The notes beneath the pieces were generated by a model that was not told where the DNA came from, made no database searches, and saw nothing but the letters and a program-made list of their open reading frames with translations. The translations under genes were made by a program, and so were the position numbers. A stretch of DNA of 64,000 bases from Batillaria attramentaria (lineage: Eukaryota > Mollusca > Gastropoda > Batillariidae), in NCBI GenBank assembly GCA_018292915.2, contig JACVVK020000014.1, positions 1,758,501 through 1,822,500 of the forward strand. The letters are read 5' to 3'. Positions within the stretch are counted from its first letter, which is position 1; every line of letters begins with the position of its first letter. Below are positions 11,269 through 21,954 of the stretch, in pieces.

Positions 11269-13892
11269 ACACACACACACACACAAACAAAACCACCAAT
11301 GAAGTGTGGCTGCCTACCCTACCCCCAGCTTCTCATTTGATTAGACAAATTCCTACAGAGTGAGCGTACGTCAACCAGGCAACAATATCCCAACACCAAG
11401 AATCTACAACAGGAACTGACCTTGTCATAAATAACATCATCTCCTGTGGCAGTGTCCATCAGAAGACCTGAGTCTGGACCAAGATGTGTGCCAAAATACT
11501 GCTGTGAACGCTCCTCTCGGCTCTTCATTTCTGCAAAATGCATGTTCTGAACAGTGAGCAAGCAATATATCATTCTGTGATCCATTAAAGAAATAATTAA
11601 ATACAGAGAAAGCACCGCGTAAGTGACCCATTTTCATTCGGCAGACACCTTTACTGTGGACAGCCATGCACAAACACTTGTGCATACAAAGCTGGTACAC
11701 ACAAGTCCACAACAGTGCTCAGAATCAACTCATTTTTTCCCACATGGCATTTTGATGGCATTTTCCAAGAGCCGAATCAAAATTTTCTAAGCCATAATAA
11801 AACTTATCAGAAAGAAAAGTTCACAACCCAGACATCCGCATGCCAATGGCAGGAAATTTCTGTGCATCTGGCACTGACCACTACAAACATTTCAAGTCCC
11901 ACATCACAATAATCAGCATGTAGTAAGAACTTCCGCAAACCATAGTACAGAATTTTCGCCCCTTTTTCAATTTGTCTGCAGAGTAAACAATGGCAATCTG
12001 GGCCTGTTTGTTGGCTTTGTAAATACGTTTCATTCCGGGTAATAGTAAAAACAGTGAAAAATGAAAAAATATAAAAATAAAAATAATAAAAAATAATCAG
12101 CAAGTTAATACTTTTATTTATTGGCTGCGGACTTATTCAACCCGTGCAGGCAACACAACAGAGGTTACAAAAAGTTTTTATATTGCTTCTTCAAGGCAAA
12201 CATACTTTTTAAATATGCTGACTGACTGCGGCGGAAGTTTATTGACATTTCTTGCAGGGTGCGTGCAAGGGAAGCAACAATGTTCTGAGCTAACTTCTGC
12301 TCCAGTTGCCTGCCCTGCATGCTGTGTGCTCGAATCTGTTGGACGAGCCGCTGACAGTGGGAAAACAACTGTAACAACAGATAAACAAGACAGAAAGAAA
12401 GGATTAGCAGTGTTCCTGATTACGCACATGTGTAATGTATTTGTATGCACAAAACTCTTAAGCATGCGGCTTCCTCGCCTTGCTGATCGGCTGTGGCCGA
12501 CATGCTAAAATTCTCTCTCCTACTTGAATACTTTTGTAAACAACTACAACAAACGGTTTTGACTTTCAGACTTTTTGTACAAAAAGACCGTGGACCCAAA
12601 AAATTTACAAAAGGACCCTCTAAAGTATGGAGAGAGGGCCCCAGGGACCCTTGTATAAATTTTCAGATCACAGGGAACACTAGACTAGAGCAGTCACAGG
12701 GTAAATGGCACAAGGTATCACATGCAATGCTGTTCAAAGAAACAATGTAAGATAAGAAAGATAATGTAAATGGCTTTTTGGCCACCAACCTGAGTGATTT
12801 GTTGTGTCTGGATTTCTATGGTGTGCTCCTCGTCAACACTGTCATCCAGTGTGGGACGATTCAGGTGTTTGTCATGCAAAGCAGACAGTTCTTTCACTGA
12901 AGGAAAAAATAGCATAAGTAAAACCATCTTACTACTAATGCATATCGCTCTGAGGTAAATGAGGCCAATTAGCCTGAGAAACGTTTTAGCTGAGGGACTT
13001 CAGTGTGGAAACTGAAACCACCATGAATTGTCTCCATGACATTTCTGCACCAAATTATAGTGACAGTCATGGTGAGATGGTCCAAGGACTGCACCATGAC
13101 TGACCACCATGACTACAAGAGAAAATTGCTGCAAGATGATGTTGTCACTGACCCTGACCACAGTGAAAGCTTGTCATGAATGGTTGCAAAGAGACAGCCC
13201 TGATATCTAACCAGACTTGCACACATCCATGTTTAAAAAAAAAAAAAAAATCCCATTACAGGAAACATGTACTGCTATTGTCAGAGTACTGTCAACTTAC
13301 TTTTTTCTTTGATTTTTGTGAAGTCATATTGAATTTCCGTCACTTTGTCAATCCAGTCAGGAGGCAGAGCAGACGCCCGAGCGGAGGCCAGACCCAACTC
13401 TGGATCCACATGGGCGCTGGCCATAAGTGAGGTACGGTCATCTGCCGTCTGCGGACATAGAACATAATTATAATCCATGCAAGCAGAGCTGTATAAGACT
13501 TCGTGACACTTACGACAAACCAAACAGCAGTGCTGATGATTCAGACAGTCTATAGTATTTAGCCCCCACCGAGCAAGTTCAATACTCAATCTCTGCATTT
13601 TCCACACTGAGATGGCTGAATATTTCAAAACTGATGAGTGAACAATGAAGTAACCTCGATTGTGATACATGTACTGCCATCACTCAGGCATCAGTGTGTG
13701 AGAAAGAGCGATGCGGTTGGGGAGGGGTAGTGCGATGGTTTGAAATTAAAGCATCTCAAATTTTCTAAGGATGTCGATGATACCAGTATCTTCGGCGACG
13801 GGGATTCGAACCGTACTGGGATGTTGGTGATCTGTATTGAACAGTGTCAATTAGAAAGCCTGACTGGAGCACACATTTACACAGAGAGGCTC

Positions 13893-13929
<37 letters not shown>

Positions 13930-14033
13930 GGATCGCTAATGCTCAAGCCTACCTGCTCAGAAAATATATGCCTGCTTTGGAGAGCATTGTTCCTCATTAA
14001 AATGAAGACTTCGGTTAGACTTCGTGTCGCCAT
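7712..14033 (-). CDS. STX16: Syntaxin-16 (Qa-SNARE), complete gene, seven coding exons
   Basis: Coding exons in gene order: 14033-13953, 13448-13301, 12896-12790, 12368-12206, 11530-11421, 9864-9721, 7894-7712 (936 nt, 311 aa). All introns are GT-AG and all joins keep frame. Visible features are the N-peptide [16 protein letters not shown] (the Vps45/Sly1-type SM-protein-binding end known for this family), the family signature [12 protein letters not shown] at about residues 84-95, an Habc-like helical region at about 70-170, the SNARE motif at about 220-285 with its zero-layer Gln at residue 251 (last residue of exon 6), and one C-terminal membrane helix at about 289-309 ending AVKS. Human syntaxin-16 is about 325 aa. 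In known systems it works with syntaxin-6, Vti1a and VAMP4 in endosome-to-trans-Golgi transport. Start choice: the exon-1 ATG gives the conserved N-peptide. FAAP24 lies just upstream on the same strand. Confidence 0.97.
8511..9640. mobile_element. Non-autonomous DNA transposon with TIRs, TA target, in STX16 intron 6
   Basis: The left end is CAGTGGACTCCACTTATAAG, and the right end read inward is CAGTGGACTTCGGATATAAG. TA lies directly outside both ends, as for Tc1/mariner/pogo insertions. Inside are several diverged copies of a CTCGGATATAAGAACCG / CTTATAAGGACACC motif near both ends. No transposase frame is present. It includes (CT)n at 9160-9228 and (AC)n at 9392-9433. It ends 80 bp from STX16 exon 6. 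Confidence 0.82.
9905..9957. repeat. (GT)n microsatellite in STX16 intron 5
   Basis: The GT run on the plus strand becomes a CA-repeat in the STX16 transcript, about 45 nt upstream of the exon 6 acceptor. CA-repeats are known hnRNP L binding sites, so an effect on exon 6 splicing is possible but only inferred. Confidence 0.9.
10090..10195 (-). mobile_element. SINE family B, 5'-truncated fragment
   Basis: It matches the 3' part of the family B copies at 24919-25230 and 43201-43487 (TTATTATCCC, GAAATTTGGGCTGCTTCCCC, CACCCAATACCTATCC). The tRNA-like head is missing. It lies in STX16 intron 5. Confidence 0.8.
10268..10840. repeat. Dispersed repeat E, two diverged pieces, in STX16 intron 5
   Basis: GGTCTATGATCCCAAAGCAGG, GGCAAAGCCACAAGTG and ACTAAAGTCTGTGCAGTTTG match the copy near 7138-7360. 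A second piece near 10690-10840 repeats TAAGACTAAAATCTGTGC and GACATGATTTCAAGTG. The in-between stretch 10490-10640 is AT-rich and unassigned. Confidence 0.65.
11027..11283. repeat. Poly-G run, short duplicated block and (AC)n in STX16 intron 5
   Basis: A G-run lies at 11027-11055. Two copies of a block containing AATCGGAAATC(T/C)GGGTTTACGTGAA lie at about 11055-11180, and an (AC)n tract at about 11217-11283. The long valine/cysteine or proline ORFs across it are repeat artefacts. Confidence 0.85.
11920..12062. repeat. Dispersed repeat F, copy 1, in STX16 intron 4
   Basis: GTAGTAAGAACT, TGCAGAGTAAA, GGCAATCTGG, TTTGTTGGCTTTGT and GGGTAATAGTAAAA occur here and in the same order at 36728-36868. 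No TIR or tail was recognised. Confidence 0.7.
13897..13926. repeat. (GA)n tract in STX16 intron 1
   Basis: The tract begins 27 bp below the exon 1 donor. On the transcript it is a UC-repeat, a pyrimidine-rich run of the kind bound by PTB proteins. Confidence 0.85.
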
Positions 14034-14283
14034 TTTCAGGCGATGGTTCGTTTTTAGCTGTCCCGTCAGAAAAGCATCATTCTGTACGTGGATCCCATTA
14101 TGCGGCGTTTCGGTGTCGTAAGCGGTCCCAATAGTTTACTTCCTGTTGTCGCATACAACATTCACAACTTGAGTTCCTTCCCTTAGTTCGTCTGCCTGTG
14201 AAGCCTTCATGGCAATGATACGTCAGTTACAAACGTAAACATGCGATGCTAGATACCCCATAACTTACAACTCCTGTAAGAAT

Positions 14284-14286
14284 GGC

Positions 14287-14317
<31 letters not shown>

Positions 14318-14318
14318 T
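14284..14318. repeat. (GC)n(GT)n tract upstream of STX16
   Basis: Alternating GC followed by GT is a classic Z-DNA-prone sequence. It lies about 250 bp upstream of the STX16 start codon and between it and the FAAP24 end, so it may overlap the STX16 promoter or 5' UTR. Confidence 0.85.
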
Positions 14319-14431
14319 GAAAACAGATTTTTTGCCATCCTTTCGAGCTGATTTGTGCATTTCATCACTAACAAAAGAAACCACAGTTTACATAGCAACA
14401 CGTTTGCTAAACACTGTTATGCAAAAAAAAG

Positions 14432-14437
14432 TTTATT
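14432..14437 (-). terminator. Candidate FAAP24 poly(A) signal AATAAA
   Basis: AATAAA on the minus strand, about 420 nt past the FAAP24 stop and about 400 nt before the STX16 start. Its position fits, but there is no transcript evidence. Confidence 0.4.
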
Positions 14438-14859
14438 CTGAAAAATCATAACATTCAGACAAAGGGCAAGTCAATGGTCAGGCAATACTTAAAAAGATAA
14501 TAAGCAAATGAAATGATAACCAAAGGCAGAGTGCGACTGTACATGAACTAAATTCTTCGTCTTGTTACAAATCACGATACGCTCAACCATGGATATCCCG
14601 CCAATGGACATACACTGAATATACACGTACAACATAGTTCACACTTCCCTGACACAATGTCAGTCACAATTTACCTCCCTTTCACCTGATGCGGTTTTCG
14701 GAGGGGACAGTACCCAGTCAGGACTATACAATAATCACTGCCAGCACTGAAGAGCTGGAATCAAGGTATTTTGCTTATCACATGGTCAGTTCTGAGATAG
14801 ACTGACAGCGCTTCAATTTGAAAGACTTGCAGGTTAGGCATCACAGTCACAGCTAACAT

Positions 14860-15489
14860 TCACGTCATTCCAACATTTTTGCTGAATCCCGAGGCAGCTG
14901 AAGAAAACACTTTACCATGAAAAAATTGTCTGATCTCCTGAGCACAAGCATGACCAACCACTTGTGAAAGTTCCTGCACACAAAAATTAATGAAAGGGAG
15001 GTTTACTGGGAGGTTTAACTACATATATAACTGGATTGCGTAATTTAAGAAAATTAGTCCTTGAAGTTGAACTCTGGTGTTTTTTCTTGATGTTTCTCAA
15101 AGTAGGTTTGAAACTGTAACAGAGAGTGTAAGCATCATTACTGTTGCAGCATGAGCGACAACAGCTCCCTTCTCTCTCTCTCTCTCTCTCTCTGTAAATC
15201 ATGTTGCACATAATTTATATTTTCATCTTAACATAAGCAATATCGGTATCTCATTAAATGACACAACACTGCTGTACATAGGAATGACTGGGTACCACAG
15301 GTTTTTGGCACCTGTGATCAGCAGAAATGCAAGGTTGACATCTGCAGATGCCACACAACTGCCTTTAGTGTAAGAATAAAAATGTAGTATGGGCTGCATG
15401 AACATGAACAGAAGGTAACAAAAACTTCTTTCATTCATTCTTTCTGTCACCATCTATCTTAGTACACACAATCCCACACACACACAAGT

Positions 15490-15550
<61 letters not shown>

Positions 15551-16218
15551 ACATGTACATGTGTGAACACACCTGCTGACTTGCTGAACTTATTCCATGT
15601 AAACCTATAAAAAAAAAATTCAAAAGACACAATCAACTCAATGGCATTGAAAATAACAAACCCTTCAATGACAATGAAACAATATGAAGTAAACATAACA
15701 AAATAAAACTTTAAAAAACACATAAAAAACCTAACAAGCAAAACACTAGACATGCAGCAATTAGCAAGTTACTTATGGAGTCTGGAAGGTATTTTGTTTG
15801 ACAAAATCGCTGCAGCTAGAGTCTTAAAGAGAACAATATCAGTCAATCAAATACATGTAATACGCTGACCATCCTATAAAGGTTCTTTTACTGTCTCTAA
15901 AAAACGCAATAAACTGACTCACTCTTGAACTTGGCCAGAAGTTGCTTAGCCTTGATCTCCCCAAGCCTAGGGACGGTTTGCAAGGTAGCCAGCACTGCTG
16001 CATTGATGTTGGGCTGTTTTACAGGTCTCTTGAAAATGTTGCTGTCTTGTTTACCCTCAACATGTACCTGTAATGAAACCAGATAACAGGCAACAGTAAG
16101 CTAGTGCTGGCCAAACAACAGAAATAAAAGTAAAATATTTATAGTTTATGAGTTTCCCAGTAAAAAAACTATCACTACATGTAGTATAAAGCCCTATCAG
16201 TCACAAAAACGAAGTCAG

Positions 16219-16289
<71 letters not shown>

Positions 16290-18098
16290 AACAGCCACCC
16301 ATCTCGCTGAATGAGCAACAGACTGTGGGAGCTGGGCCGAACTCAGCTTAAGAACATTCTTAGCCTACATCCGATCTTGATCATCTTTTCATTATTTTGA
16401 TGAAATGTTAACAAACTCTTTGACTTCAGTTTTAAAACTGCCTTTTCAAACTAAATGCGGGCAGTATGCATGGTGAACATACACATGAGAAAACATCTCT
16501 GGAAGACATCACGCATACTCTTAATCACCAGTGCCCTGAAACGATTAAATCTATTGTTGCCTATTTTCTCAATTATTACTATTATGAAGTGGAATGATAT
16601 TTACCATCTGTGTGAGAACACCAGCAGCCTGTCCCTGCCCACTGACAGGAATCACACTGAGCCCCATCTCCAGCCCACAAAACATCTGAAGGTCCGAAAA
16701 ATACTGAGAACTGGCTGGTGTTCGCTCCACGATCACCACTCCTCGTACTTTGTTTGCCTGAAATGTACAGAGAAATACCAGCTGATATCACACACCTGTG
16801 GGCAAACACAAAGGATTATCTGTATCATCATGTCTCCATTTGCATTATGAAAACACCTATCTCAAGATTACTTTGAGAAGTAAACCAGTTTATTATAACA
16901 TAAAAATTATAAACTGCCATACCAAGCATCATATCAAGGCAAGCTCAAAAGCTTAACAACATGAATTTAAGAAATTAAATAACTGGTCTGAAATAACTGC
17001 ATGGATTTCGGCAAAAAAAAGTTTGGCTGCAAATTTCTTGCAGCCTCTCACTGTCCGAGATATATCAGCACCAACTAGTTTCCTTTTCCAGCGCTATAAA
17101 AGTATGAGATATGACAAATAATATCATTTAAAACTAACCATTCTCAGCTTCACACATTTCCTTTTGTAGCCAGTTGCTCCAACAAGGTCTGACTCAGACA
17201 CGTAGATCACTCCAACATGAGAAGCTGGATGGAAATCCACCACACCCAGGCTGTCTTCATACTGAACTCTAACACTACCTGCAACAGACAAACAACACAA
17301 TGATAATAAGAATACAAGGCACGGTCCTAGGTGATAGCGAAACTTAGACACATTATGCACACCACCCTTTGAGCTTTAGTGAAGGATGTCGCATGTAGTG
17401 CATAAAGTGCAGTATCAAAGGTACACTGGTACATGTATCACTGAAGACAGAGGTATATTTATCTTATTTCGCGATTATACATAAAATGTGTTAAGTTAAA
17501 CTTGGTGGCTCTGACATGACATGAAGTTTTGCCCAGTGAAGCAGTGGCAAGCGGCTTTCAGGTTCAACCATTTGGTCTTGCAACTTGAAAGATGTCTAAT
17601 ATGCGTCAAGTTCTGCAATCAGTGTTCATCACTATCTATGCTGGTCTAGTGATGCCCGACAGATGTTCTCAAGCGCACACAGCAAACCCGAACCTAGTGT
17701 GATTATCTGATGGCCGGTTTTAACTTGTTTTCGGTTTTTTGTTGTTGTACTTCTTGTTGTTTTTTTCTGGGAAGGTGGGGTGGGGGTGGGGGGTGGTGCT
17801 GTCAGTCTCTACATTTCCCCCTTCCAAAAGGCGCCTGAGCATGCAGTCGGTATGGAAGTTTTCGCTACGCGATAAAAATGGTCAATCATCATTATCATCG
17901 ATACTACAGGAAACTAAACCAAAACAGCGTAGAAAGACGTTATATTAATTTTAATGAATTACTTTGCAGAGCCGTCACTAAGTCTGTGCCTCTCCATCGT
18001 CCACTCACAACAATATGACCAACTGGCACCCGCAGTTCTGCTTTCACAGGTTGGGTTGATTGCGATTGACTCGAAAGATCACTTGTATTCGCCGCCAT
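14860..18098 (-). CDS. FAAP24: FAAP24, Fanconi anaemia core complex-associated protein, complete gene
   Basis: Coding exons in gene order: 18098-17963, 17278-17139, 16757-16605, 16067-15923, 15604-15573 (32 nt) and 14973-14860 (720 nt, 239 aa). All introns are GT-AG and all joins keep frame. The N-terminal half matches the ERCC4/XPF-type nuclease-like fold that is catalytically dead in this family: VPVGHIVVSGRWRG at about residues 29-42, then GVIYVSESDLVGATGYKRK and GVVIVERT...SQYFSDLQ. The C-terminal half has tandem helix-hairpin-helix motifs (TVPRLGEIKAKQLLAKF at about 174-190 and ELSQVVGHACAQEIRQFF at about 203-220). Human FAAP24 is 215 aa; here the N-terminus and the C-terminal tail are somewhat longer. 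Known role: it pairs with FANCM, binds branched or single-stranded DNA and helps recruit the core complex to cross-links. Confidence 0.95.
15192..15548. repeat. Dispersed repeat D, copy 2, with (AC)n, in FAAP24 intron 5
   Basis: Near-identical to 3978-4313, with the (AC)n tract (about 15477-15548) at the same end. The tract starts about 24 nt beyond the donor of the 32-nt exon 5, so the transcript has a UG-repeat just after that donor. Confidence 0.88.
16218..16286. repeat. (AC)n microsatellite in FAAP24 intron 3
   Basis: About 34 AC repeats. They read as a UG-repeat in the FAAP24 transcript, about 150 nt upstream of exon 4. Confidence 0.92.
17810..17905 (+). mobile_element. 3'-end fragment of a LINE or SINE in FAAP24 intron 1
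   Basis: CCTTCCAAAAGGCGCCTGAGCATGC, TGGAAGTTTTCGCT and ATGGTCAATCATCATTATCATC match the end of the fragment at 23120-23346, which has an ATC-repeat tail. Orientation is opposite to FAAP24. Confidence 0.65.
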
Positions 18099-18329
18099 GT
18101 TACTAAACGATTAAGGGGAAAGCACTCAACAACAGAAAATCTGTGGTCCCCTAAGGCTCTGTGTGTAAAACTAGCCATTTGGCAGGAGTGCCTATACCAA
18201 ATGCATACGCCCCATCTTAAATCCGCGCAGGCTAATTTTAACGTCTCCGCCATCGGGATGATTGGGAACATGTTGTTCTAAAATAGGGTAAGATATTTTA
18301 ATGTAAAAGCTTCAGTAAGACTGAATTTT

Positions 18330-18420
18330 CAGCCGGCGGCCGACGGTGTCGCCCGCGTCGGCCGCCCACTGCGGAGTGCAGCCAAAGCCGCGGCCGATAC
18401 CGTCTGTCGAGACACTGAGG
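18330..18420. promoter_or_regulatory. CpG-rich block upstream of FAAP24
   Basis: A short block very rich in GC and CpG (GCCGGCGGCCGACGG...CGCGTCGGCCGCC) lies 230-320 bp upstream of the FAAP24 start in AT-rich surroundings. It may be part of the FAAP24 promoter. No TATA box was recognised. Confidence 0.35.
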
Positions 18421-19195
18421 ATGCCGGCTAGAACTGTAATGATATGAACTGAACTTGAACACTACAACTTCATGCAACACATATCAGTTAAGACTATTAG
18501 TATTTGAGAATACTAGCAAGTGCGACCCAGTCCGTGAAATTGAATTTGCCGGAGTGTTTTATAATACTGTTAATAATACTGACTAACCGGCTACGGCTGC
18601 CTCTTGTTGTGTTAATTCAGTTAAAGTGTTCTGTGATGGGACTGGTTTGTTGGGCGGAATTTGAAGGCGGGGACCGGGCCCGCGGTAAAACTTGAGCGGT
18701 ATTAAAAGTCACCGGTCCCAGTCTTTGCTACAAGATTGGATGTGTTATCAGACAAGTTTACAACGGGATAAATTCAGGGCCGGCCGCCACACTGATTTAT
18801 AAAAAGACATAATTTTAACACTTGAATAAGACTGACTCAGTTGAGCCGACTGAAAAAAAAAATAAATAAATAAAATGGCAACCGATTCAGCTAGCAAACA
18901 TAGTTCTGGCCTCAAAGCGACTATGCTCGTAACACCGCTGAAACGGAAAACTGCCGATTTCGAAGCTCTAAGGCTGTTTACCCTCCCCCCCCCCCCAAAA
19001 AAAAAAAAAAAAAAACCTACAGTATAAAGTAGCATAATTATTCAGTTTCAAAGCTGAGAAATACGCCCCTTTTGGTTTGGGTATGTCCTGGCACGTCACC
19101 ACTGAGCGCTGCAGCTATAAACTTAGGAGCGGGCTTTGAGTCAGTTTTGCACGTGATTCACGTGCTGTTGGTCGCCGCCGGACTGACCGGCAGTG
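18421..19195. other. Non-coding stretch upstream of FAAP24
   Basis: No gene seen. It contains the imperfect homopolymer run CCCCCCCCCCCC then A(18) at 18984-19015 and scattered short repeats. Confidence 0.4.
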
Positions 19196-19495
19196 TGCTG
19201 AACTTTTCACTCACCTCGTGCCATCACAGAGAGAACCTGTCGTCAGGTCTGAGTTGTGCTCATCGTGACTGGCGGCTCAAGTTGACCAAGGCAGTGGTCA
19301 GTGTTTGACAAAATATATCTACACAGTTGTACATTAAAGATCTAAGCTCCCCACAAAAGCTTTCCGAAGTGTGAAAAAAATTTACAGAGTCGACCGTGCA
19401 AGTACAGTCAACTCTGTCACATGCAGAGTTTTCAGCGTCCCTGAAACCCCAATAAAAGCCAAGGGCAGCCTGATTTCACAGCTCAGTTTGCGTTA
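19196..19495 (-). repeat. Dispersed repeat G, copy 1 (inverted relative to copy 2)
   Basis: Read on the minus strand, CTTTTATTGGGG, ACGCTGAAAACTCTGC and GTGACAGAGTTGACTG match repeat G at 20733-20930 and 29610-29900. It directly abuts the TIR element at 19496-20732. Confidence 0.6.
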
Positions 19496-20732
19496 CAGTA
19501 TACGCCGGTTATAAGAAACTCGAGGGGGGTGAATTTTTTGGTTTCTTATATCCGAGTTTTCTTATATCTGAAAGTCGGATATAAGAAAGTATTTTGAAAA
19601 ATATTTCTTATAACCGAGTTCAGTGAAAAAAAGGTTTAAAACATTTCCTTTTTCTCAGTTCGTGTATGTTTTGCATTAAATTAAGAAATATCTGGTTTCT
19701 CTTAAAGACCTGCACAGAGTATATATATGTGTAGAGTTAATATACACCAGTGCGCTTGTGTCCTTCAATGTCAGATTTTTTTGTTTGACCATGAAAATAC
19801 TGTTTTTGCTTCCCAACTGTAGCGCTGGCGGTCAAAAAACAAAACAAAAAGAAAAAAAAAAACAACCAAACCAACCAACCAACCAACCAAACAAACAAAC
19901 AAACAAACAAACAAAAAAGAACTAAGGGGAGAGAGAGAGAGAGAGAGAGAATTCCCTTGTATTTATAGGATATATTAAAAGTGCATTATGTATCAACTTT
20001 TGATCTATAAAACACTCGTCCCATTAGAGTATGATATGCGATGCTTTCCGTGTCTAATTTGGCTGAAAAAAGCTGCAAATTAGCTTTTTTTTTCTGTTGG
20101 GAGGGGGAAGGGGGATGGAGGAAAGATGGACCACGTATATTGTCAAAGAAAGGAATTGATCAACAGTTAGTCTAATACTGATAGTTTTATTCTCCTTAAC
20201 GCGAGCCCTGTAGACAGAGACAGACATACAGAGAGAGAGAGAGAGAGACTGAGCTCCCAATCCGGCAAAAAAACAAAATAATAATAAAAACAACATATAA
20301 CAATAGAACAACAAAAATGCATTTCGTATTTTCGTATTTTTTCTTCTTGCCAACATTCAATTTTGCACGGAACACAATGGTAAAGAACCAATTCAAGAAA
20401 AGAAAATCATGCGCCATCATGTGCCTGTCCTAAGTGACGTCACACCTGACCTGTTTTCTTAGAATGAGTGAAATTTTCTTGGAAATGTACTTTCGGTTTC
20501 TTACAATGAGTGAAATTTTCTTGGAAATGTACTTTCGGTTTCTTATATCCGAGTTTTTGTATCAAGCGGGACAAGAAATTTGCTTTCCTAAAACCGAGTT
20601 TTCTTATAAGCGAGTTTCTTGTATCCGAGTTTTTGTAATACATAATAAAGAAGAGTTTGGCCGGGGGGAAAAAATTCGTTGGCAATAACCGAGTTTTCTT
20701 ATATCCGAGTTGCTTATATCCGGCGTCCACTG
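19496..20732. mobile_element. Non-autonomous TIR element flanked by TA, second copy of the GATATAAG class
   Basis: The left end is CAGTATACGCCGGTTATAAG and the right end read inward is CAGTGGACGCCGGATATAAG (two mismatches in the first 13 bases). TA lies outside both ends. Near both ends are multiple CTTATATCCGAGTTT / AACTCGGATATAAG motifs. A roughly 40-bp block (ATGAGTGAAATTTTCTTGGA, then TGTACTTTCGGTTTCTTA) is duplicated at 20464-20545. AAAC and GA microsatellites lie at 19868-19950. No transposase frame is present. Confidence 0.8.
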
Positions 20733-20930
20733 TATGACACTGAGCGAGAAAGATCGTGCAGCACTCAACATCCGTTCTAGACACTGTAGCGGTGCCGGTG
20801 TCTCGCTCACTGACCAAAAACCAAATAATGTCACGGCAAACTCGTGCTCTGGTTTTATAAGAGTCCCAGAAGCGCTGAAAACTCTGCAGCTGTGACAGAG
20901 TTGCCTGGATTATGCACAGTAGAAGGAGTC
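20733..20930 (+). repeat. Dispersed repeat G, copy 2
   Basis: It starts with CACTGAGCGAGAAAGATC, shared with 29620, and contains GCTGAAAACTCTGCAGC and GTGACAGAGTTGCCTGG. It forms an inverted pair with 19196-19495 around the TIR element. Confidence 0.6.
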
Positions 20931-21244
20931 ACAGTTTTTAAAAAAACGCAATGTTTGCGGCTTTTTGCTGAGATTGCAGACCTTGAAACGTTTGAATCAG
21001 TGTTTGCACCGCTCTCTGTGTGTCTCTCTCTCTGTCTCCTTCCAACAACTTGACACTGGATGGGGGTCGGGACTGAGATGGGCGGCTGGAGCCGCCGGAC
21101 ACTCACTGCGGCAACTGAAGCCGACCGGCGTGCATAACTAGTTTTTGTCAAATCCCCCCCCCCACCCCCAACGCACACGCATACACACACCCGGGCTGTT
21201 TTCAGTAATCAAAACTTTGTTCTGAATCAGGAGTCTGAGATGGG

Positions 21245-21620
21245 CCCATGGAGGTGGGCTATCCTGCTGGAGTACCGTTAGAGATGGACCACACTGCTGG
21301 AGTTCCCCTGGAGGTGGGCCTTCGCCCCTGGAGTAACGCTGAAGGTGGGAGTTCGCCGCCGGACTGCCCCTGGAGGTCGACCTTCACAACTCGAGCACCC
21401 CTGGAGGTGGGCCTTCGCCAGTGGAGTACCCCTGGAGGTGGGCCTTCGCCAGTGGAGCACCCCTGGAGGTGGGCCTTCGCCAGTGGAGTACCCCTGGAGG
21501 TGGGCCTTCGCCAGTGGAGCATCCCTGGAGGTGGGCCTTCACCACTGGAGAACCCTTCTAGGTCGGCCTTCACCACCAGAGGTACCCCTGGAGGAGGGCT
21601 CCGCTGTTGGATTGCACCTG
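21245..21620. repeat. 31-bp minisatellite, about 12 copies
   Basis: The unit contains CCCCTGGAGGTGGGCCTTC and GCCAGTGGAGTA, repeating every 31 bp; the central copies are near-identical and the outer ones diverged. Because 31 is not a multiple of 3 and no unit frame has a stop, long ORFs appear on both strands; they are not taken as genes. Confidence 0.93.
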
Positions 21621-21954
21621 GTGCCACTGCCGGACGGGGTGAGTTTGATATTAATTGTGACATCACCATTTCTTGCGCACTTTGTTAAAGTTGTATTTTG
21701 TTACTTCAGGTTAGCCTAGGATGCAAGACGCAAGCATTAAGATTTCAGACAGCAGGTTAAATGCACATTGAATATGTACATTTTGTATGATTTTCATGTG
21801 TATGCTGCGTTGCAGTTCAGTACAATGCCATGTTTTGTTTGACGTACTACAGATCAGTGAATGGATGCCAGCGACCCATCCAATTCCTCCACCTCCCATT
21901 CCAGTTCCCTACCCCCCCAGTCCCAGTCCAGTCCCCACCCCACCATCTAAAATG

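Noticed and set aside
21248..21688. 146-codon plus and 136-codon minus ORFs
   Set aside because: Both are produced by the stop-free 31-bp minisatellite.
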